Source: an uncultured Campylobacter sp. (GTDB lineage: Bacteria; Campylobacterota; Campylobacteria; Campylobacterales; Campylobacteraceae). Taken from it: DNA of 10,175 nucleotides. Below, piece by piece: positions 1 through 6,332 of the stretch (position 1 is its first letter; each line of letters opens with the position of its first letter). A program made the translations under genes and the position numbers. The DNA is taken from NCBI RefSeq assembly GCF_938045465.1, contig NZ_CALIBF010000076.1, forward strand, positions 1-10,175, given 5' to 3'. The notes under the pieces were generated by a model, which did no database searches, had not been told where the DNA came from, and saw only the letters and a list, made by a program, of their open reading frames with translations.

Positions 1-274
1 CCTACTGCCGCCATGACTGAGCAGTGAAATTTTAAAATTTGATTTTATAAATTCTATGCTCATTTTTAAATTTAAAATCTCGTGCTTTATGAAATTTTAT
101 TTATGGCGTCGAATTTTAAAATTTTTCACGCCTTTGTTGCAGCAATTCTTGCGTGACAAAATTTTAAAATTTTAAATTTCGCGCCATGTTATAAAATATA
201 ATAAAATTGGAAAAATTTATAAAATTTTAAACTGCGAAAACGCCTCGCCAGGCATTAAAATTATCTTAAAATAT

Positions 275-302
275 AATTTAGCTTGCAAGATTAAGCTAAA
301 TT
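275..302. repeat. 10-bp inverted repeat upstream of petA
   Basis: Arms AATTTAGCTT (275-284) and AAGCTAAATT (293-302) are perfectly complementary around an 8-base centre. The repeat overlaps the TATAAT at 272-277 and ends 6 bases before the TATAAT at 309-314. It could therefore be an operator for a dimeric regulator or a hairpin in a transcript from the distal promoter. It is not a convincing intrinsic terminator because its stem is AT-rich and only TTT follows. Confidence 0.5.
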
Positions 303-308
303 TCTGCT

Positions 309-314
309 TATAAT
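309..314 (+). promoter_or_regulatory. Probable petABC promoter -10 box (TATAAT)
   Basis: A perfect TATAAT hexamer lies 67 bases upstream of the petA start, with a TG dinucleotide two bases before it. Campylobacter sigma-70 promoters rely on the -10 box and usually lack a clear -35, which fits the absence of a good TTGACA at the right distance. Another perfect TATAAT at 272-277 could be an alternative, more distal start. Which of the two is used cannot be decided from sequence. Confidence 0.5.
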
Positions 315-341
315 CATATTGATTTAATCTTTATTTGGCTA

Positions 342-361
342 AAATTGACGCTTGTCAATTT
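342..361. promoter_or_regulatory. Perfect palindrome AAATTGAC-N4-GTCAATTT in the petA leader
   Basis: Two perfect 8-base arms flank GCTT. The core TTGAC-N4-GTCAA has the geometry of Crp/FNR-family sites: FNR binds TTGAT-N4-ATCAA and Campylobacter NssR is reported to bind TTAAC-N4-GTTAA. It ends 9 bases before the petA Shine-Dalgarno sequence and lies downstream of the likely -10 box. If it is a protein site, repression is more likely than activation. It could instead be an RNA hairpin affecting petA translation. Confidence 0.45.
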
Positions 362-381
362 CTTAATTTGAAAGGATAAAG

Positions 382-888
382 ATGTCTGATCTAAAACAGG
401 ATAGACGAGGCTTTATCGGGCTTACTTTCGGCGCGGTTGCCGCTGTGGGTGGCGTTTTCGCACTCGTGGGGATGAAGAAATCGTGGGATCCGCTACCTAG
501 CGTGCGCGCTGCCGGCGTCACTACGGTAGATCTAAGTCCGATCAAAGAGGGCGAGCTGTATCAAACACAGTGGCGTAAAAAGCCGATTTTCGTGCTTAAA
601 AAGACTGCTGATATGCCCAAAAATGATGCCCGTGACGTCGTCGTAGGGGATGCTAGATACACGCTTTGCATCGGGCTTTGCACGCATTTAGGCTGTATTC
701 CTAGCTACAAGCCATCGACGCAGCAGTTTATCTGTGCATGTCACGGCGGGATTTTCGATGCTAACGGCGTAAACGTATTCGGTCCGCCGCCGCGTCCTAT
801 GGATATACCGCCCTTTAAAATCGACGGAACGAAACTCGTTTTAGGCGAAGAGGGCCCCGAATACCAAGCCCTAAAGCAGAAAGCATAG
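382..888 (+). CDS. petA: Ubiquinol/menaquinol-cytochrome c reductase Rieske iron-sulfur subunit
   Basis: This is the [2Fe-2S] subunit of the cytochrome bc1 complex; it accepts an electron from quinol at the periplasmic face and passes it to the c-type cytochrome. The 168-residue length is usual for Campylobacter PetA. Residues 8-11 (RRGF) begin a twin-arginine signal followed by a membrane anchor at about 12-30, so the folded cluster domain is exported by Tat. Box 1 is C100-T-H102-L-G-C105 and box 2 is C118-A-C120-H121-G-G-I-F125. Predicted ligands are C100, H102, C118 and H121, with a C105-C120 disulfide. The Ser and Tyr that raise redox potential in mitochondrial-type box 2 are Gly123 and Phe125 here, suggesting a low-potential, menaquinol-type cluster (inference). 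AAAGGA at 371-376 sits 5 bases before the ATG. First gene of petABC. Confidence 0.97.
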   Translation: MSDLKQDRRGFIGLTFGAVAAVGGVFALVGMKKSWDPLPSVRAAGVTTVDLSPIKEGELYQTQWRKKPIFVLKKTADMPKNDARDVVVGDARYTLCIGLCTHLGCIPSYKPSTQQFICACHGGIFDANGVNVFGPPPRPMDIPPFKIDGTKLVLGEEGPEYQALKQKA

Positions 889-897
889 GAGGCGCAG

Positions 898-2157
898 ATG
901 GCACATATAAGAAAAGCTACGGGAGTTTGGGATTGGTTCGACCAAAGGCTCGCCGTAACGAAATTTTTCAAGGTGATGGTAAGCGAGTATTGGATTCCTA
1001 AAAATATCAGCTTCCTTTGGGCGATGGGCGTTATTTTGATGACGCTATTTATAGTTTTGTTCGTTAGTGGACTAATGCTCGTGATGTATTATAAGCCAGA
1101 TGTAAATTTAGCATTTGATAGCGTAAATTTCACGATTATGAAGGAGGTCGAATACGGCTGGCTATGGCGTCATATCCACGCGGTATCGGCATCAGTTGTA
1201 TTTTTGATCTTATACATTCATACTTTAGTAGCTATTTATTACCGCTCGTATAAGCAAGGACGAGAGATGATTTGGGTAAGCGGAATGCTGCTTTTCATCA
1301 TCTTTTCGGCGGAGGCTTTCAGTGGCTATATGCTTCCATGGGGGCAGATGAGCTACTGGGCAGCGATGGTTATTACAAATTTGTTCGGCGGAATTCCCGT
1401 AGTGGGCGATGCAATAGTCGAATGGATTCGCGGCGATTATGCTGTTAGTGATCCGACGCTGACGCGATTTTTTATGCTTCACGTCTGTTTGCTGCCTATT
1501 GTGGTGGTTGCGGTGCTGGCAGTGCATTTTTATTCGCTTAGATTTCCGCATGTAAATAACCTAGACGGCGAGGAGATTGACTTTGAGCTCGAGGGCGAGA
1601 AGTATCTGCAGGGCAAAACTAGCGAAAGCAAGGTAATTCCGTTTTGGCCCGGCTTTTTGGCGAAGGATTTTTTCTACGTCAGTATCTTTATGATATTTTT
1701 CTTTTATCTGGTGGGCTTTCATTTCGATTTTGCGATGGATCCGATAAATTTCGAGCCGGCAAACAGCCTCAAAACCCCGACGCATATCTATCCAGAATGG
1801 TACTTTCTCTGGGAGTATGAAATTTTGCGCGGATTTTACTTCGACGTAGGACCGCTTAAGGCTGCTGACATCGGACTTATCGCATTTGCCTTCGCTGGAG
1901 TTTCGCTATTTTTCATACCGCTATTTGATCGCAGCAGTGTAGTGGCGCCTGCGCACAAAAACAAAGCGTTTTTCATTTGGTTTTGGGTTTTGGTAATCGA
2001 CATGATTCTGCTTAGCCTATTCGGAAAGCTCCCTGCAGACGGCGCGGAGCTCGGTATCGAAAATAAATACTGGGGCTTTGCCCTATCGATCATCTATATC
2101 GGATTGCTCGTCGTGGTACTTCCGCTAATTACAATCGCAGAAAGAAAGAGGGTCTAG
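898..2157 (+). CDS. petB: Cytochrome b subunit of the bc1 complex
   Basis: This is the membrane diheme b subunit that carries out quinol oxidation and quinone reduction in the bc1 complex. The 419-residue length fits a fused, full-length cytochrome b with N-terminal and C-terminal halves in one chain. Helix B carries heme ligands H94 and H108 (13 residues between). Helix D carries H195 and H210 (14 residues between, the cytochrome b6-type spacing rather than the 13 of mitochondrial cytochrome b). The Qo-site PEWY motif is at 299-302. Hydrophobic segments are visible at about 39-65, 95-115, 125-145, 190-212, 257-275, 323-343, 357-376 and 392-413. AGGAGG at 887-892 overlaps the petA stop codon and lies 5 bases before the ATG, so the two genes are probably coupled. 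Confidence 0.97.
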   Translation: MAHIRKATGVWDWFDQRLAVTKFFKVMVSEYWIPKNISFLWAMGVILMTLFIVLFVSGLMLVMYYKPDVNLAFDSVNFTIMKEVEYGWLWRHIHAVSASVVFLILYIHTLVAIYYRSYKQGREMIWVSGMLLFIIFSAEAFSGYMLPWGQMSYWAAMVITNLFGGIPVVGDAIVEWIRGDYAVSDPTLTRFFMLHVCLLPIVVVAVLAVHFYSLRFPHVNNLDGEEIDFELEGEKYLQGKTSESKVIPFWPGFLAKDFFYVSIFMIFFFYLVGFHFDFAMDPINFEPANSLKTPTHIYPEWYFLWEYEILRGFYFDVGPLKAADIGLIAFAFAGVSLFFIPLFDRSSVVAPAHKNKAFFIWFWVLVIDMILLSLFGKLPADGAELGIENKYWGFALSIIYIGLLVVVLPLITIAERKRV

Positions 2158-2159
2158 CC

Positions 2160-3263
2160 ATGAAAGAGATAAGAACCCTAATCTTAGTGCTTTTTTGCGT
2201 AGGAATTTTATACTGGTTTATCGAGCCTTATGCTCATACTAAGCTCAGTCCGCACACCGATCCGGTAAATTATGACTTTGCAGCAGACGATACGGCTTTA
2301 GCCACGCATAACGTAGCTGCAGCAGAAAGCGCTTTGGCCGCAGCTGAAAAGGGCGGGGATGAGACGATGATAAAAAATTCTAAAAAAGCCCTAGCCAGCG
2401 CGAAAGAGCAACAAGACAAAACGGTGCTTTTTTGGGATGAGATAAATAAAATCGATCTTAGCAAAGGCGATGCCGTGCGCGGCGCCGAAACCTTTACAAA
2501 TGCAGGCTGCACCGCATGTCATGGAGTAAAAAGTGCAAATATCCCCGCTCCTATGGACGCGGCAAGCGCTAGTGCCGCATACGGCGTCAATCCTCCGGAT
2601 CTTAGCAGCGCAGGCTATCTATACACCGATAAATTCTTAGCTGCACTCATCAAAGATCCGATCATGGCTCTTAAGCTAGATCAGAAATTTGGCGACGAAA
2701 AGCCTTTTCCGATGCCCGGGTTTTTCGGTGCGGGCGGTGATCTAAATCAAGAGATCGCCGATATCGTAGCCTATCTAAAATCGCTCGCTCCTAGCGAGGA
2801 TAAACTAATCGCCTCTGAAGCTGCTGCTAGCGGCATCAAGCAAGGCACAGAACTAGACGAAGCGCAGAAAAAATTCCTTTTAAGCAAGGCGGTTTTTGAG
2901 GATGCTTGTCTAAGATGCCACGACGTCAAATATGATAAGCTCTTTGCATCCAGCGACAAGGCTAGCTTGGCTGCGTATATGGGCTCGACGCCTCCTGATC
3001 TTTCGATGATGATCCGTTCTAAGGGCGCCAACTATCTGCACGAGTTTATCAATGATACGCAAAAGAAGCTTCCAGGCACTTCGATGCCGCGCGTAGGCTT
3101 GAACGAAAACGCTGAAGCCAAGGTCGTGGAATATCTAGCTGACGTAGGCGATAGCAAAAAAGCCGAGCGTGAAGCTACAACCATAAATATTATGATTTAT
3201 TTCTTGATCCTTTCTGTTTTTGCAGGTCTTTGGAAAAGTAAAATTTGGTCGAAACTTCACTAA
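2160..3263 (+). CDS. petC: Diheme cytochrome c subunit of the bc1 complex
   Basis: This is the membrane-anchored c-type cytochrome that takes electrons from the Rieske cluster. The 367-residue protein has two CxxCH heme sites, C117-T-A-C-H121 and C250-L-R-C-H254, each in a class I cytochrome c fold. Likely axial methionines are M185 (FPMPG) and M309 (SMPRVG). It is a tandem diheme protein, as known for Campylobacterota, not a classical one-heme c1. An N-terminal hydrophobic segment (6-22) and a C-terminal one (343-357) suggest anchoring at both ends. Residues 46-88 form an unusual Ala/Lys/Glu-rich stretch, apparently a helical hairpin, between the anchor and the first heme domain. AAGAGGG at 2146-2152 is the ribosome-binding site; only 2 bases separate this gene from petB, and a terminator follows. 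Confidence 0.96.
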   Translation: MKEIRTLILVLFCVGILYWFIEPYAHTKLSPHTDPVNYDFAADDTALATHNVAAAESALAAAEKGGDETMIKNSKKALASAKEQQDKTVLFWDEINKIDLSKGDAVRGAETFTNAGCTACHGVKSANIPAPMDAASASAAYGVNPPDLSSAGYLYTDKFLAALIKDPIMALKLDQKFGDEKPFPMPGFFGAGGDLNQEIADIVAYLKSLAPSEDKLIASEAAASGIKQGTELDEAQKKFLLSKAVFEDACLRCHDVKYDKLFASSDKASLAAYMGSTPPDLSMMIRSKGANYLHEFINDTQKKLPGTSMPRVGLNENAEAKVVEYLADVGDSKKAEREATTINIMIYFLILSVFAGLWKSKIWSKLH

Positions 3264-3270
3264 AATTTTA

Positions 3271-3299
3271 GCAGTCGGAGCAAAATCCGACTGCCTTTT
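3271..3299 (+). terminator. Intrinsic terminator of petABC
   Basis: A perfect 9-bp stem, GCAGTCGGA (3271-3279) and TCCGACTGC (3286-3294), encloses a 6-base loop GCAAAA and is followed by CTTTT. It begins 8 bases after the petC stop. It is flanked by TTTTA and TTTTAAAAT, so it may extend further or also act in the reverse direction. It separates petABC from the iron-uptake genes. Confidence 0.93.
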
Positions 3300-3425
3300 A
3301 AAATTCCGCCATATCCTAAATTCTATTAAATTCTATCTATCAAAAAGCTCTTGCAATTGAGAATTTAGCCGCTTTCGTGCTTTATGATAACCGCTTTTTT
3401 TATTACTTTTTAAGATTTTTCTACA

Positions 3426-3431
3426 TATAAT
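3426..3431 (+). promoter_or_regulatory. Probable promoter -10 box (TATAAT) for FTR1-p19
   Basis: A perfect TATAAT lies 52 bases before the permease start codon. The upstream bases are T-rich in blocks (3395-3420), as is typical of Campylobacter sigma-70 promoters, and there is no obvious -35. Its position after the petC terminator supports an independent transcription unit. Iron repression by Fur would be expected for these genes, but no convincing 19-base Fur box is visible. Confidence 0.6.
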
Positions 3432-3482
3432 TGCCACTCAATTTTGAAATTTAATGTATGAATTCAACTCAAGAAGGTTCAG

Positions 3483-5414
3483 ATGAAATTTTTTAAATTT
3501 GCGGTTTTAGCTCTAATTTTTCCGCTTGCTATGCTTTTTGCAGATACGGATTATCGCGCCGAAGCAGCGACGATAAAAGAGAAATTTGCTCAAGCGATCA
3601 AACTTTATGTCGATGGTAATAATTCTGAGGCTAGAAAGATAACTCAAGAGGCGTATTTTGGGCATTTTGAAAATCTAGAAGCCGGCATCCGCATAAATTT
3701 GGGACAGAAAAAATCCTACGATATGGAGAAGCAATTCGGCGATATTCGTAAAGCGATCAAAGCCGAAAAGCCTCTAAATGAGATCCAAGCTATGATCGAT
3801 AATCTAAATCGCGAGATTGATGAGGTTCTGCCTGCGATCGAATCTGGTCATCGTCTCGTAGCCGAGTATCAAGACGGAGGCGATGGCAGCACTTCTGCGC
3901 CAGCCTCAGGCGGGAATTCCGCAGCATCTGGTACAACTTCGCCGTGGATGAGCGTTTATACGGAATTTAAAGCTGAGCTGGATAACGCTAAAGCTGCGTT
4001 TGATAAAAAAGACACTGCTGCGCTAAAAGCTGCGCTAAATCGCGCTAAATTTGATATCTACCGCAACGAACGTCTAGAGGAGGCAGTGCGAAAATATGTC
4101 TCATCTCAGACCGATCAATCAATCCAGCAAATTATCGGAAATCTCTTGCGCGAGGATGCAGATACGGACAAATCAAAATTTGACGAAGCGATAAACGCCC
4201 TAGATAATCTAGCATTAAAAGCCGTAAATGATTTGCCGCAAGAAAGCTACTCCATAGCGCCGCAGACTGCGTTAGCACAAAGCGATACTAGCGAAGATGA
4301 AGGCAAGGATTTTACGCCGATTGTGCAAAATATCAAGGATAAGATGGCTAAGGTTTTGCAGCTTTACGAGAGCGGCAAGGTTGATGATGCGATCGACGAG
4401 AGCGGTAATATCTACTTTGATGAATACGAAGAGAGCGGCATGGAAAATATCGTCGGTGCTAAAAATACTCAGCTTAAGCTAGACACCGAAGCAAGTTTTA
4501 ATAAAATTTCAGCTCTTATGCGCGCGGGCGCTTCCAAAGAGCAGATCGTAGCGGCGCAAAATAAGCTATTTGATCAGCTCACCCAAAGCCTAGAGCTAAC
4601 GAAGAAATCAAGCAATTGGGATCTATTTTTATACGCGTTTATCATTATCTTGCGTGAAGGATTTGAAGCGCTCATTATCGTAGCCGCAGTCATCGCTCTA
4701 CTTATAAAATCCGGCAACTCAAAGCACCTAAATATCGTTTACAGCGCTCTTGGCGTAGCGGTTGTGCTAAGTATCGCTACGGCTTACGGGCTGAATTATA
4801 TCTTCGGTAGTGAAAATGCAGGACAAACGCGCGAAGTGATGGAGGGCGCGGTGATGTTAATCGCCGTGGTGCTGCTATTTTACGTGGGCTTTTGGCTTCT
4901 TTCAAATGCAAGCTCCAAAAAGTGGAGCGCCTATATCCAAGGTCAAATTTCAAACAGCCTAAGCTCGGGCGATAGCAAGATGCTTTGGTGGACGGTATTT
5001 TTAGCGGTTTATCGCGAGGGCGCAGAGACGGTGCTATTTTATTTGGCGCTACTTTTCGATGCTAAAAGTCCGGCAGCTACCAGCATGGTAGCAGCAGGCT
5101 TTGTAGCGGGTCTGGCGGCTCTTATCATAGTTTATATCGTCATCAAAAAATTCTCGCTTAAAATCGCTATCAAGCCATTTTTCATCGCTACATCGGTCAT
5201 CATATTTTATATGTCCGTCGTATTTGTGGGCAAGGGCGTGATAGAGCTAGTCGAGGGCAAGGTATTCGTGCCTACCGTTATTGATGGGCTTCCAACGATT
5301 ACGTGGATCGGATTTTATCCTTACGTCCAGAGCCTCGTGCCGCAAGCGGTGATGATCGTACTTCTAATCGTAGGAATTTTAATCTTAAAAAATAAGCAAA
5401 AAAACAAATCTTAA
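3483..5414 (+). CDS. FTR1-family iron permease with large periplasmic N-terminal region
   Basis: Inner-membrane iron transporter of the FTR1/EfeU/FetM family, matching the C. jejuni protein encoded beside P19. The 643 residues begin with a signal peptide (1-20, ending MLFA). A periplasmic part (21-375) contains three related helical repeats at about 31-130, 158-252 and 281-372, joined by Ser/Gly/Ala-rich linkers (132-153, 253-274). The permease domain (about 380-636) has roughly seven membrane segments. Signature iron-binding RExxE motifs are R391-E-G-F-E395 and R511-E-G-A-E515, with another RExxE at 450-454. Family members with only the membrane domain are about 280 residues, so more than half of this protein is extra. 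AAGAAGG at 3471-3477 lies 5 bases before the ATG. P19 follows 14 bases later and probably hands metal to it. Confidence 0.93.
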   Translation: MKFFKFAVLALIFPLAMLFADTDYRAEAATIKEKFAQAIKLYVDGNNSEARKITQEAYFGHFENLEAGIRINLGQKKSYDMEKQFGDIRKAIKAEKPLNEIQAMIDNLNREIDEVLPAIESGHRLVAEYQDGGDGSTSAPASGGNSAASGTTSPWMSVYTEFKAELDNAKAAFDKKDTAALKAALNRAKFDIYRNERLEEAVRKYVSSQTDQSIQQIIGNLLREDADTDKSKFDEAINALDNLALKAVNDLPQESYSIAPQTALAQSDTSEDEGKDFTPIVQNIKDKMAKVLQLYESGKVDDAIDESGNIYFDEYEESGMENIVGAKNTQLKLDTEASFNKISALMRAGASKEQIVAAQNKLFDQLTQSLELTKKSSNWDLFLYAFIIILREGFEALIIVAAVIALLIKSGNSKHLNIVYSALGVAVVLSIATAYGLNYIFGSENAGQTREVMEGAVMLIAVVLLFYVGFWLLSNASSKKWSAYIQGQISNSLSSGDSKMLWWTVFLAVYREGAETVLFYLALLFDAKSPAATSMVAAGFVAGLAALIIVYIVIKKFSLKIAIKPFFIATSVIIFYMSVVFVGKGVIELVEGKVFVPTVIDGLPTITWIGFYPYVQSLVPQAVMIVLLIVGILILKNKQKNKS

Positions 5415-5428
5415 TAAGGAGAGAAAAG

Positions 5429-5950
5429 ATGAAAAAGATTTTTTCAGGTATGTTGGCACTAAGCCTAGCCTCTGTTATAGCAATGGCAGGAGAACATCCG
5501 ATCGGAGAGCCGATTGAGCAAAATGGAATGGAGATCGCGGCAGTTTATCTTCAGCCTATCGATATGGAGCCTAAAGGCATCGATCTAGCTCCTAGCAAGG
5601 CAGACATCCACCTTGAGGCGGATATCCACGCTATCAAAGGCAACGCAAACGGATTTGGCGAGGGCGAGTGGATCCCTTACCTAAAGATCGCTTACGTGCT
5701 TAAAAACCTAGATACCGGCAAGATTCAAAAGGGAAATTTCATGCCGATGGTAGCTAGCGACGGCCCTCACTACGGCGCCAATATCAAGATGGTAAACGGT
5801 GTAGGCAACTACGAGCTAACCTACAACATCGAAAATCCAAGCGCCAACGGATTCGGCCGCCACGCGGACAAAGCGACAGGCGTAGGCAAATGGTGGGAGC
5901 CGTTCTCGGTTAAATACACCTTCCAATACACTGGCGCTCCTAAAGAGTAA
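5429..5950 (+). CDS. p19: P19 periplasmic metal-binding protein (iron transport partner of FTR1)
   Basis: Homologue of Campylobacter P19, E. coli FetP and Tp34-like proteins: soluble periplasmic immunoglobulin-fold proteins that bind copper and iron/manganese and are needed for growth at low iron. The 173 residues start with a signal peptide (1-20, cleavage after AMA). Candidate metal ligands are H61, E63, M107, H114 and H145. The first four keep the spacing of H42, E44, M88 and H95 of the mature C. jejuni protein, as I recall it, with a constant offset of 19. The ending WWEPFSVKYTFQYTG is typical of the family. AAGGAG at 5416-5421 lies 7 bases before the ATG. It is 14 bases behind the FTR1 gene, so the two are almost certainly cotranscribed. 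Confidence 0.95.
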   Translation: MKKIFSGMLALSLASVIAMAGEHPIGEPIEQNGMEIAAVYLQPIDMEPKGIDLAPSKADIHLEADIHAIKGNANGFGEGEWIPYLKIAYVLKNLDTGKIQKGNFMPMVASDGPHYGANIKMVNGVGNYELTYNIENPSANGFGRHADKATGVGKWWEPFSVKYTFQYTGAPKE

Positions 5951-5962
5951 ATCATAGCAAGA

Positions 5963-5986
5963 TCCGCCAAATCCATATTCGGCGGA
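5963..5986 (+). terminator. Possible weak terminator or processing hairpin after p19
   Basis: TCCGCC and GGCGGA pair across a 12-base loop, 12 bases after the p19 stop. No T-run follows, so efficient intrinsic termination is doubtful. It could instead stabilise the 3' end of the FTR1-p19 transcript. Confidence 0.3.
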
Positions 5987-6028
5987 GTCCTAGCGGTATC
6001 GGGTTTAGCCGCACGCTTTAAATTTAAG

Positions 6029-6061
6029 GCGATTAAATTTAGCCCGTTTAAATTTAATCGC
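6029..6061. repeat. 13-bp perfect inverted repeat
   Basis: GCGATTAAATTTA (6029-6041) and TAAATTTAATCGC (6049-6061) pair perfectly around the 7-base loop GCCCGTT. An outer pair, TTTAGC (6004-6009) and GCTAAA (6071-6076), nests around it, and the right side also holds the odd palindrome GCTACG-C-CGTAGC (6060-6072). The structure is symmetric with no T-run on either side. Its role is unknown. Confidence 0.7.
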
Positions 6062-6184
6062 TACGCCGTAGCTAAAACGTATCGTTTTTGCTTTAATGCG
6101 TTTAAGCTTACGAATCTTTTAGCTGCGGCAAAATTTTAAAATTAGCGCGTCGCGAGGGTGAGACAAAACCAAAGCAATAGCGAG

Positions 6185-6238
6185 GCGAAATTTCTCTTTG
6201 CGGGCGACTCTTATCGCTGCGAAATTTTTGCGAGCGGG
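6185..6238. repeat. Imperfect short direct repeat
   Basis: GCGAAATTT at 6185-6193 and again at 6219-6227. In the first copy a CTCT insertion separates it from TTGCGGGCG; in the second TTGCGAGCG follows directly. It is a two-copy degenerate repeat in non-coding sequence with no assigned function. Confidence 0.5.
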
Positions 6239-6327
6239 TTTGAAATTTTAAAATTTACAAAACGACGTAGATTTTAAAATTTTAAAATTTAAGCGATTAT
6301 AGGCGATTTATGCGCATTAGGCTCGAT

Positions 6328-6332
6328 GAGGA
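6328..6332 (+). promoter_or_regulatory. Ribosome-binding site that fixes the start of the DUF2318 gene
   Basis: GAGGA lies 6 bases before the ATG at 6339 but only 3 bases before an in-frame TTG at 6336. The spacing supports the ATG, giving a protein beginning MSIFFYH and one residue shorter than the longest reading frame. Confidence 0.8.

Larger units (their letters stand above)
1..381. other. AT-rich intergenic leader upstream of petA
   Basis: No supported gene. All three forward frames close within the first 27 bases, so an upstream gene could end here but cannot be identified. The rest is very AT-rich, with AAATTTTAAAATTT at 27-40 and a longer AT palindrome run at 158-179. It holds three TATAAT hexamers (197-202, 272-277, 309-314), a small GC-rich hairpin GCCT-cgcc-AGGC (242-253), and two clear inverted repeats (275-302 and 342-361) listed separately. 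This is the control region of the petABC operon. Confidence 0.75.

Noticed and set aside
1..27. Possible 3' end of an upstream + strand gene (frame 1, ending TGA at 25-27), or the 5' end of a minus-strand gene with a start at 14
   Set aside because: Only eight codons are visible and they match no family I can name; the minus-strand start has no ribosome-binding site. Sequence left of the window is needed.
242..253. GCCT-cgcc-AGGC hairpin as a terminator or attenuator
   Set aside because: Only a 4-bp stem and no T-run; too weak to call.
3318..3336. Tandem AAATTCTAT repeat in the spacer after petC
   Set aside because: Two 9-base copies in AT-rich sequence, no link to a promoter element; likely chance.
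3300..3482. A Fur box in front of the FTR1 gene
   Set aside because: Half-site-like words (TGAGAAT near 3358, TGATAAC near 3386) occur, but no 19-base site close to GATAATGATAATCATTATC can be made. Iron regulation is expected from the family but not shown here.
4297..4482. A + strand frame of 61 codons inside the FTR1 gene
   Set aside because: An out-of-frame, Arg/Ser-rich translation within the third periplasmic repeat; nothing supports expression.
6158..6277. A 39-codon GTG-initiated frame in the spacer after p19
   Set aside because: No proper Shine-Dalgarno spacing, its second half runs through the AT palindromes, and no recognisable domain. Probably chance.
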